Below are positions 25,470 to 33,994 of a DNA stretch of 64,000 bases, piece by piece. The notes beneath the pieces were generated by a model. The model worked only from the letters and a program-made list of their open reading frames with translations. It was not told the DNA's origin and made no database searches. The DNA comes from Aurantibacter aestuarii (GTDB lineage Bacteria; Bacteroidota; Bacteroidia; Flavobacteriales; Flavobacteriaceae): positions 372,001 through 436,000 of the forward strand of contig NZ_PXOQ01000007.1 of assembly GCF_003008425.1 (NCBI RefSeq), in the 5' to 3' direction. Both the position numbers and the translations under genes were made by a program. Every line of letters begins with the position of its first letter. Position 1 is the first letter of the stretch.

Positions 25470-26930
25470 TTATTTTTCGAGTTTATATACAAAACTAACA
25501 TTTCCTTTTATAATTTCCTCTTTTATATACATATATCTCGCATTCTCAAAGGATTTAATAGAGGCTTTATTCTCTTTTTTTATATATGCCCAAATTGGTA
25601 TGTTGTAATTTTTGAAGTATAGCTCTGCACTCTGTTTTAAAAACTCTGGAGCTAATTTTTGACCTCTAAAAATTTTATCTATTAAAATGCCTACTACAGC
25701 GTGGTTTTCATAAATCTCATAACGAACGACTCCTGCTGGTTTATTATCTACTTCTGCTATTAAAAACAATGTGTTTTTATCTTTTATTTTTTTCGAAAAC
25801 CATTCTAAATGATTTTCCCAAATTAAAGGTTCGCTGTTAAATGAAAACTGCCTTACAACTGGTTCATTAGACCAATCAAAAACAAGTTTTGCATCTTGTA
25901 AGTTTACTTTTCTAAATTTTAGGTTTAATTGGTGTATTAAACCTAAAAAACGTGTTTTACTAAATCCATCTATTAACTGCTTTTGTTGATTTAAATACCC
26001 AGAAAAATCATTTTTATTTAAAATAGCTTCAATTTTAAGCTTAAAGTCTGCTATAGAATAATTTGAAAAATCGTCTCCTTTAAAAACAATACCTCTATCG
26101 CTTAAAGCCCTGTATATATATTTTTGATTTTCTACATAATAGCCACTTAAAATTGGCATTTTTACAGCGCACAGTTCGTATAGGATGGTACTTGATGGCG
26201 CAATACCCAACTGGCATTTTTTCATTAATAGACTTAGATGTTCTTCATCTAAGTTAGAGTGAAGTTTAAGGTTTTGAGACGTTTGTTCTAGGTCGTAAAT
26301 ATCAGAATGATTGTAAGCACCTCCTAAAACGACATGAACTTGTTTAATTTTTTCTATTTGAAGTAGAGCTAAAGCTGCTTTATAAGATAAATTATATGGA
26401 TCCGCACCACCAAAACACACAAAAACCTCTTTAATCGTAGAAAAATTATTTTCTAATTGTGCTAAACGGTTAAATTTAGGTCTAAGCATTGCATAAGAGG
26501 TGCCTAATGCAAATTTAGTGTAGTTTTCGCTTTTAAAGTGCTCTTCTTTAGCAAATGGTGAATGATTTACAACAATGTCTGCAAACATATGCTCGCTCAT
26601 TAAGTCGTCTATATAAATTAATTGAAAGCCTTGAGATTTTATTTGCTTTTGGTAAGTTGAATCAAATTGATAACCATCGGCAACTATGATAATATTTTTA
26701 GAGCTGTACTGTTCTTTTATCCAAGTAGCTTCTTGTTCTAAAACAATATGTTCTGGAATTAACTTTGTTGTATAATCTTGAGGGATACTTTTTAAAGTAG
26801 ACGTTTCTCTTGTTAAAAAAATAACTTCAAATGTGTCCTTGTAAAATTCTATTATAGAAAATATACGGTACATATGCCCTAATCCTATTATAGAATTTCC
26901 GTCTGCTCTACATAGAATTTTTAAGGACAT
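25470..26930 (-). CDS. pseG-pseH: Fused UDP-sugar hydrolase PseG and N-acetyltransferase PseH
   Basis: One 486-residue chain carries two pathway steps. Residues 1 to about 330 are PseG, a GT-B-like hydrolase releasing UDP from the di-N-acetylated L-altrose derivative. It begins CRADGNSIIGLGHMYR, with the expected catalytic His19, and has FVCFGGADPYN and the late SSTILYELCAVKMPILSGY block. Residues from about 338 (KFRKVNLQDAKLVFDW) to the end form a GNAT domain like PseH, with WSNEPVVR, GVVRYEIY and an RGQKLAPEFL acetyl-CoA loop. No separate pseH gene exists in the operon, which fits a genuine fusion. In most described pathways the two are separate proteins. Confidence 0.9.
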   Translation of the reverse strand: MSLKILCRADGNSIIGLGHMYRIFSIIEFYKDTFEVIFLTRETSTLKSIPQDYTTKLIPEHIVLEQEATWIKEQYSSKNIIIVADGYQFDSTYQKQIKSQGFQLIYIDDLMSEHMFADIVVNHSPFAKEEHFKSENYTKFALGTSYAMLRPKFNRLAQLENNFSTIKEVFVCFGGADPYNLSYKAALALLQIEKIKQVHVVLGGAYNHSDIYDLEQTSQNLKLHSNLDEEHLSLLMKKCQLGIAPSSTILYELCAVKMPILSGYYVENQKYIYRALSDRGIVFKGDDFSNYSIADFKLKIEAILNKNDFSGYLNQQKQLIDGFSKTRFLGLIHQLNLKFRKVNLQDAKLVFDWSNEPVVRQFSFNSEPLIWENHLEWFSKKIKDKNTLFLIAEVDNKPAGVVRYEIYENHAVVGILIDKIFRGQKLAPEFLKQSAELYFKNYNIPIWAYIKKENKASIKSFENARYMYIKEEIIKGNVSFVYKLEK

Positions 26931-26936
26931 CTTTTT

Positions 26937-27716
26937 TTAGTTTATAGGAATAAATGTTTTTTCTACTAGCCTAACAGGTTTTCCAACCTCTTGGATAGCT
27001 AATTTTAAATCTCTTGGTGTATAACGTGTAAAATGAAAGATACTTGCTGCTGCAACCGCTTCTATATTTGTTTGAGAAAATAACTCTTTAAAATGTTGAG
27101 GTTCTCCAGCCCCACCAGAAACCACAATTGGTACATTTATAATTTTTTCAACTTGTTTTACCAAATCTATATCGAAACCATTCATCATACCATCGTTATT
27201 TACAGATGTTAATATAATTTCGCCAAAATTATAATTCTTAATATCTTCTAAATACTGAAAAAGCGGAATTTTTTTATTTAAGCGATTGTATAAATAATAA
27301 ATTCCATCGTCTTCTTTTAAGGCGTCTATAGCTAGAACTATACACTGATTGCCAAATATTTCTGAAGCTTGATTTATAAACTCCGGGGTTTCAATAATTT
27401 TATTTTTTAAAACAACTTTATCTGCACCAATAGCTAATAAATCGTTAATATCTTCAATAGTTTTTATACCTCCACCTAAAGCTACTGGCATAAAACATTC
27501 GTTTATAATTAAACGAGCCATTTGAAGGTTCATTTTCCTGTTTTTATCAGACGCATAAATGTCTAAAAAAACCAATTCATCTACATTTCTTGCATTGTAA
27601 ACTTTTGCCGCTTGTACTGCATTACCCACCATACGTGCATTACCAGCATAGCCTTTTGTTTTTACTAAAGCAAAACCATTAAACGTTAAAACTGGAATAA
27701 CTCTACATTTAAGCAT
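26937..27716 (-). CDS. HisF-like cyclase subunit of a sugar amidation complex (WbuZ-like)
   Basis: This 259-residue TIM barrel is related to imidazole glycerol phosphate synthase HisF: RVIPVLTFNGFALVKTKG, DELVFLDIYASDKNR, PVALGGGIKTIEDIN, GADKVVLKN, ILTSVNNDGMMNGFD and PIVVSGGAGEP are visible. Several positions depart from histidine-pathway HisF, no other his genes are present, and the HisH- and PP-loop partners are adjacent. This matches the WbuX/WbuY/WbuZ arrangement used to turn an N-acetyl group into an acetamidino group on sugars. It overlaps the HisH-like gene by 8 bp. The barrel would pass ammonia from the glutaminase to the amidotransferase, by analogy with HisF. Confidence 0.85.
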   Translation of the reverse strand: MLKCRVIPVLTFNGFALVKTKGYAGNARMVGNAVQAAKVYNARNVDELVFLDIYASDKNRKMNLQMARLIINECFMPVALGGGIKTIEDINDLLAIGADKVVLKNKIIETPEFINQASEIFGNQCIVLAIDALKEDDGIYYLYNRLNKKIPLFQYLEDIKNYNFGEIILTSVNNDGMMNGFDIDLVKQVEKIINVPIVVSGGAGEPQHFKELFSQTNIEAVAAASIFHFTRYTPRDLKLAIQEVGKPVRLVEKTFIPIN

Positions 27717-28329
27717 ATTGATCTATAATTGTTTTTAATAATAATAAACCTACTTCTTGACTTTTCTCTGGATGAAATTGCATGGCATATATATTATCTT
27801 TTTGTAATCCTGCAACCATTTCTAAATCGTAATTTACAGTAATGCAAACATCTTCTATAGCTTCTGCCTTAAAGTGATAACTATGTATAAAGTAAAAGTC
27901 TTGTTTGTTAAATGGTTTATATAGCTCACTTTTTTGATTAGAAACTATATTAAGACTATTCCACCCTAAATGTGGTACTCTTAAATTTTTAGGCGAATTA
28001 ATTTTTATAACTTCTCCTTTTATAAAGTTTAAACCCTTAACTTTAGTAGGTTCATTACCGTATGTAGCCAAAAGTTGCATCCCTAAACAAATTCCTATAA
28101 ATGGCTTTTTTTTATTTAAAACTTCTTCATTTAAAACCTCTATTAATCCATATTGTTTTAAATTCTCCATCCCTTTTTTAAAAGAACCAACGCCTGGTAG
28201 TAAAATTAAATCGGCATTACGTATATCTTCAGCATAATTTGTAATAATACTGTTGTAACCTAGTTTCTTGAGCACTTTTTGTACAGAAGCAACATTACCC
28301 ATGCCATATTTAATAATTGCAATAGTCAT
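27709..28329 (-). CDS. HisH-like glutaminase subunit of a sugar amidation complex (WbuY-like)
   Basis: This 206-residue class I glutamine amidotransferase has the full triad: Cys81 in FIGICLGMQLLA, and His186 and Glu188 in MQFHPEKS, with LILLPGVGSFKKGM forming the oxyanion region. It would hydrolyse glutamine and deliver ammonia to the HisF-like partner encoded by the next, overlapping gene. The setting inside the pseudaminic acid operon argues for sugar amidation, not histidine synthesis. Its start codon shares a base with the stop of the amidotransferase gene upstream. Confidence 0.88.
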   Translation of the reverse strand: MTIAIIKYGMGNVASVQKVLKKLGYNSIITNYAEDIRNADLILLPGVGSFKKGMENLKQYGLIEVLNEEVLNKKKPFIGICLGMQLLATYGNEPTKVKGLNFIKGEVIKINSPKNLRVPHLGWNSLNIVSNQKSELYKPFNKQDFYFIHSYHFKAEAIEDVCITVNYDLEMVAGLQKDNIYAMQFHPEKSQEVGLLLLKTIIDQYA

Positions 28330-29480
28330 TAATTTATCTCAAAATTACGTATTAGGTTACCATCATTATCTCTAGCAAACGAGCCGTCATCATTCATTTT
28401 AAATAATACAGGATTGGTATATGAGTCTAAGATTTGATCTATTTCCCTTTTTGTCATACCAGAATACTCAATAAATGCATTTACCGAAAGATGTGGGTAT
28501 TTACCATCAAATTTTTTAACAAGCTCTAAGCCTTCTTCTCTTGTAAGTCTTTTATTTCTTATATCTATACAAGCATGGTCTGTTGCTCTACCAAAACCAT
28601 ATTTTACGAACTTCAAATAATCATGAAGACCTACAATTTGTTCATCTATATTTTCATAATTTGTATAAGTTCCTTCTACTGGCCCATCTTCTTTAACCTC
28701 AAAACCATGCTTTTTAATAATTTCTAGTTGCTTTCTAGCATCCCAAAAGAAATAATGTCCTAAAAAGATACTGGTTATTCCTGTTTTTTCAATTTCTTCG
28801 TCTGATGGGTAAAAATATGGTGTTAATTCTTTAGCTGTTAAACCATCTACACCAATCATATCTTGAATTCGATTTCCTAATAATCCACCAAATTCTTCTA
28901 ACCAGCTTCTAGTTAATTTATTATTCTCTATACTTTCAAGTGGACCGCCATATTCTTGTTGTGAATTTTCTCCCCAAATAATTAAGGGAATATTAAATTT
29001 TACAGCTATGTTAATTGGAATGGTAAAAATACCAATATGGTTTGGCCACATTTCATCACCAACACGAATAAACCCTTCCTTTACCATAGATTTATAAGCA
29101 TTGTAATTTTTTTTAAAATGGATAACATCTATACCCATTTTAGAAATATTATCTAAATTTCGACGTCCTATTTCTGTCACCATTGTAGTTTCAAAACAAA
29201 CACAAAGGGGATTCATACCCCAAACTTCTTTCATAAAATAAGCTTGGTATGTTGAATCTTTTCCGCCACTAACAGGTATTAAACAGTCGTAGCCAATTTC
29301 ATCATCTTTAAGTTTAAATTTATCTATAATTGTTTTAAAATCTGCTTCTCTCTGTTTCCAATCTATCCCTTTATCCTTAGACTCTGCAGCAATACAAGCA
29401 GAACAAACACCATTATCGTTAAAGTACAAATCAGGCTTTGTTTCAGGAAAAAGGCAAACATTACAATAATTAATTTCCAT
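28329..29480 (-). CDS. N-acetyl sugar amidotransferase (WbuX/PseA-like, PP-loop ATPase)
   Basis: This 383-residue PP-loop enzyme activates a sugar amide with ATP so ammonia can replace the oxygen, giving an acetamidino group. The PP-loop SGGKDS is at residues 71-76. Four cysteines at 6, 9, 26 and 29 (CNVC and CSAC) form a probable zinc knuckle. IWGENSQQEYGG and the LGHYFFWDARKQLE segment are typical of this family. It was described as PseA in Campylobacter flagellin glycosylation and as WbuX in O-antigen loci. With the HisH/HisF-like genes it should form a three-protein complex modifying pseudaminic acid or another HexNAc in this locus. Confidence 0.9.
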   Translation of the reverse strand: MEINYCNVCLFPETKPDLYFNDNGVCSACIAAESKDKGIDWKQREADFKTIIDKFKLKDDEIGYDCLIPVSGGKDSTYQAYFMKEVWGMNPLCVCFETTMVTEIGRRNLDNISKMGIDVIHFKKNYNAYKSMVKEGFIRVGDEMWPNHIGIFTIPINIAVKFNIPLIIWGENSQQEYGGPLESIENNKLTRSWLEEFGGLLGNRIQDMIGVDGLTAKELTPYFYPSDEEIEKTGITSIFLGHYFFWDARKQLEIIKKHGFEVKEDGPVEGTYTNYENIDEQIVGLHDYLKFVKYGFGRATDHACIDIRNKRLTREEGLELVKKFDGKYPHLSVNAFIEYSGMTKREIDQILDSYTNPVLFKMNDDGSFARDNDGNLIRNFEIN

Positions 29481-30109
29481 TATTTATTTTTTTTTAATAA
29501 AAACCACGTGATATCATCTTGAGGGAAATTCACATCTCTTTTATATGAAAACCCATAATCTATTAGTTCTAATGAAGGATATTTATCTAACATTTCTCCT
29601 GCAAAATCTCGTTTATACAATCTATCTGAATGACCTCTATAACTAATAGTTACTGGAGAAGGGTTATAATATTCGCCAATTAATATATATTTTTTAGAGC
29701 TGTTAAATAATTTTTCATAGACTACAGAAAGCATATCTGGATTAATATGAATTAAAACACCTTTTATAAAACTTACATCAAACTGTTCTTCCGATGAAAA
29801 ATCGAATATAGATTGATTAAACACATTTTGCTCTCCAATAGTTTCTTTAAGTATAGCTGCTGCTTTTTCGTTAATTTCCACTGCTTTTATTTGAGTTCCT
29901 GGAAATAATAACTTTAAAGCTTTTGAGTTCATTCCAATATTTGCACCAAATTCTATAAACGATTCTGGTTTAACTACACTAGATAAAGCTTTGTTAAAAA
30001 AATTAAGATTAGAGGCTAATAGTTTTTCTCCTTTATTTCTGTCTATATATTGCTCGCCAAATTCTCCTGCCCAGAATTCTTCTTGGTCTGTTTTATACGT
30101 TTTTTTCAT
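29480..30109 (-). CDS. Pseudaminic acid biosynthesis-associated methylase
   Basis: This 209-residue class I SAM-dependent methyltransferase has motif I in FIEFGANIGMNSKAL (about residues 52-66), QIKAVEINEKAA as the acidic loop, and the VSFIKGVLIHINPD segment. The opening TDQEEFWAGEFGEQYI is characteristic of a methylase family found next to pse genes. It would methylate a hydroxyl or amidine/amine of pseudaminic acid or its precursor. The exact site is unknown. The gene overlaps pseF by 17 bp and shares a base with the amidotransferase gene, so it is translationally tied to both. Confidence 0.88.
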   Translation of the reverse strand: MKKTYKTDQEEFWAGEFGEQYIDRNKGEKLLASNLNFFNKALSSVVKPESFIEFGANIGMNSKALKLLFPGTQIKAVEINEKAAAILKETIGEQNVFNQSIFDFSSEEQFDVSFIKGVLIHINPDMLSVVYEKLFNSSKKYILIGEYYNPSPVTISYRGHSDRLYKRDFAGEMLDKYPSLELIDYGFSYKRDVNFPQDDITWFLLKKNK

Positions 30110-30797
30110 TATGTAAATTTTTATAATTATATTTTATATTAAGCATTTGCCAATCTTCTAATGTATCGACATCCTGAGCTTCATGTTCTTTTAATTCTAT
30201 AAACCCTGTTTTATTTGAAAATATCGTTTTTTCATTCAAAAAGTCTTCAACATTTAGCCAGTAAAACTGACCAGAATCGTGATAATGAGTTTCTAAATCT
30301 TGAGATCTTGTATTGATATGTTTAGGTTCTCTAAGTTTTAAAATGCCCTTTTCTGCTTTAAAAGCTCTTTGAATAGGGTAACTAAATGCTATAACTGGGA
30401 CTACTGTATTTAAATTTTTATTTTTTAAAAGGTCAAAGCCTTCTTTTATTTTTGATGGTAAAATTAATGCAGCTGTAGGCAACATACAACATACGTGTTC
30501 AAATTGTTTTCCTTGTTGTTTATACATGCTTAAAACTTCCAATATAACCTGAGATAGCGTCGCAAAATCATTTGCGCTTTCTTCATTTCTAAGAAAAGGA
30601 ACTTTTGCTCCCAATGTTTCAGCTATATTTTTAATTTCTAAGTCATCTGTTGAAACCATGACCTCATCAAATAAATTTGAGTTTTTTAAGGTCGTGATCG
30701 TATATTCTATAATCGGTTTATTATGGAATAATTTAATGTTTTTTTTTGGAATACGTTTGCTTCCGCCTCGTGCTGGTATGATTGCTAAATTAGCCAT
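30093..30797 (-). CDS. pseF: Pseudaminic acid cytidylyltransferase
   Basis: PseF activates pseudaminic acid with CTP to CMP-pseudaminic acid, the donor for glycosyltransferases. The 234 residues show IPARGGSKRIPKKN (residues 6-19, the CTP-binding loop), FDEVMVSTDD, and the HDSGQFYWLN segment that distinguishes PseF from sialic acid CMP-synthetases. The length is normal. It overlaps pseC by 8 bp upstream and the methylase by 17 bp downstream. Confidence 0.95.
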   Translation of the reverse strand: MANLAIIPARGGSKRIPKKNIKLFHNKPIIEYTITTLKNSNLFDEVMVSTDDLEIKNIAETLGAKVPFLRNEESANDFATLSQVILEVLSMYKQQGKQFEHVCCMLPTAALILPSKIKEGFDLLKNKNLNTVVPVIAFSYPIQRAFKAEKGILKLREPKHINTRSQDLETHYHDSGQFYWLNVEDFLNEKTIFSNKTGFIELKEHEAQDVDTLEDWQMLNIKYNYKNLHNEKNV

Positions 30798-31938
30798 TTA
30801 AAAAAATTAAAACTTTTTCTATAACATAAATCTGCTCATCACTAGTTAAGCTAGGGTACATTGGCAGACTTATGCATTTACTATAGTAATCTTCAGCATT
30901 CTGTAAATTTGCACCTTCGTAACCTATTTGCTTATAATATGGAAGTGTATGTACTGGAATATAATGTATTTGTGCATAAATATTCTCTTCTTTTAAATAC
31001 TCATAAAGCGCTTTACGATTTTGTACCTCAACAACGAATAAATGATGCGCATTATATAAATTCTCTGGTAAATTTTGAAATTTTAATTTACCACTAAACG
31101 CTTTTTTATAATTTGAAGCTATTTCATTTCGTCTTCTTACACCATTCTCATTTTTTGCTAATTGTGTTATACCTAGAGCACTTTGTATATCGGTTAAACG
31201 GTAATTAAATCCTAAAGTTTGCATTTCGTAATACCAAGCCCCATGGTTTTCTGTCATATGGTCTTTAGTAATCCCATGAGTACGTAGAAGATTTAATTTT
31301 TTGTAAAGTTCTTCTGAATTTGTTGTTAACATACCACCTTCTCCACAGGCGATATGTTTAACTGGATGAAAGGAAAACACGCCAATATCTGCATAAACAC
31401 CATTACCACAAAACTGTTTTTCGTTTTTAGAATCTATAAAATAGCCTCCAGGTGCATGACAAGCATCTTCAATAATCCACAAGTTATGTTTGTTTGCTAA
31501 TTCACGAAATAATTCAAGGTTTACAGGCAGACCAGCAAAATCTACTGGAATAATTCCCTTAAAAAAACCCTTGGGTTTACTCTCTATAAGCTCTTTAGTA
31601 CTTTCTAAACTTAACGTGTACGTTTCTCTATCTATATCTGCAAACCAAACTTCGGCACCTGCATAACGTACACAGTTTGCTGACGCCGCAAAAGTTATTG
31701 GTGTAGTTATAACACGGTCTCCAGGTTGTAAATCTAACGCTAAAACAGCTAGATGTAATCCCGCAGTTGCATTATTAACTGCAACCGCATATTTTGAACC
31801 AACATAGTTTGCAAAAGCAGTTTCAAACTCTGCTACTTTTGGTCCTTGTGTTAAATAATCTGAGGTTAAAGCTTGTACAACAGCATCTATATCGTCCTGC
31901 TGAATATTTTGCTTACCATATGGAATAGATTGTTTCAT
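30790..31938 (-). CDS. pseC: UDP-4-amino-4,6-dideoxy-N-acetyl-beta-L-altrosamine transaminase
   Basis: PseC aminates C4 of the PseB product using glutamate and PLP. The 382 residues begin IPYGKQNIQQDDIDAV, with LTQGPKVAEFE, NNATAGLHLA and the PLP-lysine motif FSFHPVKHIACGEGG (Lys194). EDACHAPGG holds the cofactor-contacting Asp158, and FNYRLTDIQSALG follows. The IPYG...ITQ/LTQGP opening and GVFSFHPVKH are typical of PseC. It starts 2 bp after the pseB stop and overlaps pseF by 8 bp. Confidence 0.95.
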   Translation of the reverse strand: MKQSIPYGKQNIQQDDIDAVVQALTSDYLTQGPKVAEFETAFANYVGSKYAVAVNNATAGLHLAVLALDLQPGDRVITTPITFAASANCVRYAGAEVWFADIDRETYTLSLESTKELIESKPKGFFKGIIPVDFAGLPVNLELFRELANKHNLWIIEDACHAPGGYFIDSKNEKQFCGNGVYADIGVFSFHPVKHIACGEGGMLTTNSEELYKKLNLLRTHGITKDHMTENHGAWYYEMQTLGFNYRLTDIQSALGITQLAKNENGVRRRNEIASNYKKAFSGKLKFQNLPENLYNAHHLFVVEVQNRKALYEYLKEENIYAQIHYIPVHTLPYYKQIGYEGANLQNAEDYYSKCISLPMYPSLTSDEQIYVIEKVLIFLNG

Positions 31939-31940
31939 TT

Positions 31941-32960
31941 TTAAGCTTCAAACGTTGCATCTACATGCTCTTTAATTAGTGTTCTTAAACTTTCTACCGT
32001 TTCCCATTTTTCGTTATCTCCAGAATTGTAACTAAAGCCACTTTCTACTTTTTTAGCATCAAAAGCTTGTATAAAATCATCTACACTCCACGATGGGGTA
32101 GCAGGAATAATAGTATAGTACTTTCCTAAATCGTAAGTATAGAAAGAGTCTGAAGCAGTAATCATTTCTTCATGAACTTTTTCTCCAGGACGAATTCCAA
32201 CAACGGGTTTTTCACAATTTGGTCCAATTGCTTCGGCAACATCCATAATTCGATAAGATGGGATTTTGGGCACAAATAATTCGCCACCCCAAGCGTGCTC
32301 TAAAGCATGCATTACCATATCTACTCCACCTTGAAGAGAAATATTGAATCTAGTCATGTTTGGATCTGTTATTGGTAACTTATTATCTTCTTTCTTTTTA
32401 TTAATAAAAAAAGGAATAACAGAGCCATTAGACCCCATAACATTACCATATCTAACGACAGAGAAACGAATTGGATTTTCACCTTTAATATTATTGGCTG
32501 CAATAAATAATTTATCTGAAGTCAATTTAGTAGCACCGTAAAGGTTTATAGGTGCGCAAGCTTTATCTGTAGATAATGCAACGACACGTTTAACCTTAGT
32601 TTTAAAACAAGCATCTACTACATTTTCTGCACCACCAATATTTGTTTTAATACATTCGTCTGGGTTATATTCTGCAATATGTACATGTTTCATTGCTGCA
32701 GCATGTATAACATAATCTACCTTTTGAAATGCACGTTCTAACCTTTCTTTGTCACGAACATCTCCAATAAAATAACGTATTTGAGGGTATTTTGATGCAG
32801 GAAACTCTTGAGCCATTTGAAACTGCTTTTGTTCATCTCTTGAGAAAACAATTAAGCGTTTTAAATTTGGATACTTATGTAATATATGAGTCGTTAAAGC
32901 TTTTCCTAAAGAGCCTGTACCTCCTGTAATTAGTATTGATTTTTCTTTTAAATCTAGCAT
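31941..32960 (-). CDS. pseB: UDP-N-acetylglucosamine 4,6-dehydratase (inverting)
   Basis: PseB makes the first committed intermediate of pseudaminic acid, dehydrating UDP-GlcNAc with C5 inversion. The 339 residues have the NADP site ITGGTGSLGKAL (residues 10-21), GDVRDKERLERAF, AAAMKHVHIAEYNP and NLYGATKLTSDKL with the YxxxK pair. The KHVxxxEYNPxExxxTN block is typical of the PseB/FlaA1 inverting dehydratases and unlike the membrane-bound retaining PglF type. It opens the pse operon: a 41-bp AT-rich gap separates it from the upstream epimerase, with no clear -7 element. Confidence 0.95.
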   Translation of the reverse strand: MLDLKEKSILITGGTGSLGKALTTHILHKYPNLKRLIVFSRDEQKQFQMAQEFPASKYPQIRYFIGDVRDKERLERAFQKVDYVIHAAAMKHVHIAEYNPDECIKTNIGGAENVVDACFKTKVKRVVALSTDKACAPINLYGATKLTSDKLFIAANNIKGENPIRFSVVRYGNVMGSNGSVIPFFINKKKEDNKLPITDPNMTRFNISLQGGVDMVMHALEHAWGGELFVPKIPSYRIMDVAEAIGPNCEKPVVGIRPGEKVHEEMITASDSFYTYDLGKYYTIIPATPSWSVDDFIQAFDAKKVESGFSYNSGDNEKWETVESLRTLIKEHVDATFEA

Positions 32961-33001
32961 TTTTTTATTTTTCTTTTAAAAGGCCAATATAAGTATTTTA
33001 A

Positions 33002-33988
33002 TTAAACATTTTTATTATTAAACCAGTCTAGAGTTATTCCCAACCCTTTCTCTAATTCAAATTTAGGTGTGTAATTTAATAGATTTTTCGCTTTGCTAAT
33101 ATCTGCTAAAGAATCTTTTACATCACCCTGTCTTGGTGAATTATACTTTATTTCACTTTTTGAATTAGTGATTGTTTTTATGGTATTCCATAATTTATTT
33201 ACACTAATCCTATCATTAACAGCTACATTGAATACTTCATGCTGTTCTAAATTAGAAAGTACTGCTTTAATATTGGCTTGCACAACATTTTCTATAAATG
33301 TAAAATCTCTAGTTTGCTCGCCATCACCATTAATTGTAATGGTCTTATTTCCCAACGCACCCTTCATAAATAATGGAATAACCGCCGCGTAAGCACCGTT
33401 TGGATCTTGCTTAGGGCCAAAGACATTAAAATATCGTAATCCGATTGTATGAACACCGTACGTTTTTGAAAATACATCTGCGTACAACTCGTTTACGTAT
33501 TTTGTTATAGCATATGGAGATAACGGTTTACCAATATTATCTTCAACTTTTGGTAACACTTTACTGTCTCCATAGGTACTAGAAGACGCTGCATAAACCA
33601 TTTTTTTAACGGTTTTTGACTCTTTTACGGCTAACAACATATTAAGAAATCCAGATACATTTACATCGTTTGAAGTAATAGGATCGTTTATTGATCTTGG
33701 AACAGAACCTAATGCTGCTTGGTGTAGTACATAATCTATATCTTTAATAGCAGTTTTACAGGTTTCTAAGTTCCTTATATCACCTTCTATAAATTCACAT
33801 TTTGGTGGGTTTACGAAACCTTCTATATTTTTAAAATGTCCATTGCTAAGATTGTCTAAAATAACGACCTTTTTTGCATTATACTTTAATAAATACTCGA
33901 CAAGATTAGATCCTATAAATCCAGCTCCACCTGTAACTAAAAAAGAGTAAGTTGATAAATCGTTTGTATGATAAGGGGTTTCGTACAT
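33002..33988 (-). CDS. UDP-N-acetylglucosamine 4-epimerase (WbpP-like)
   Basis: This 328-residue extended SDR enzyme shows [17 protein letters not shown] (about residues 18-34), ILDNLSNG, LHQAALGSVPRSI, SSTYGD and the YAITKYVNE catalytic pair. The HQAALGSVPRSIxDP stretch is the hallmark of the WbpP/GalE-2 group that interconverts UDP-GlcNAc and UDP-GalNAc or their uronic acids. It follows a WbpO/TviB-like dehydrogenase by 6 bp. Together they would supply UDP-N-acetylgalactosaminuronic acid. The N-terminal ~15 residues precede the usual start and may be a lineage extension. Confidence 0.88.
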   Translation of the reverse strand: MYETPYHTNDLSTYSFLVTGGAGFIGSNLVEYLLKYNAKKVVILDNLSNGHFKNIEGFVNPPKCEFIEGDIRNLETCKTAIKDIDYVLHQAALGSVPRSINDPITSNDVNVSGFLNMLLAVKESKTVKKMVYAASSSTYGDSKVLPKVEDNIGKPLSPYAITKYVNELYADVFSKTYGVHTIGLRYFNVFGPKQDPNGAYAAVIPLFMKGALGNKTITINGDGEQTRDFTFIENVVQANIKAVLSNLEQHEVFNVAVNDRISVNKLWNTIKTITNSKSEIKYNSPRQGDVKDSLADISKAKNLLNYTPKFELEKGLGITLDWFNNKNV

Positions 33989-33994
33989 TTTATA

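Noticed and set aside
26937-28329. HisF- and HisH-like genes as part of histidine biosynthesis
   Set aside because: No other his genes are nearby, both lie within the pseudaminic acid operon, and they directly follow a sugar amidotransferase. This arrangement is typical of sugar amidation.
24453-32960. Legionaminic or sialic acid pathway instead of pseudaminic acid
   Set aside because: The inverting dehydratase PseB, PseC with its FHPVKH motif, PseG and the PseF-type HDSGQFYWLN motif fit the pseudaminic route. No NeuC-type hydrolase or epimerase gene is present.
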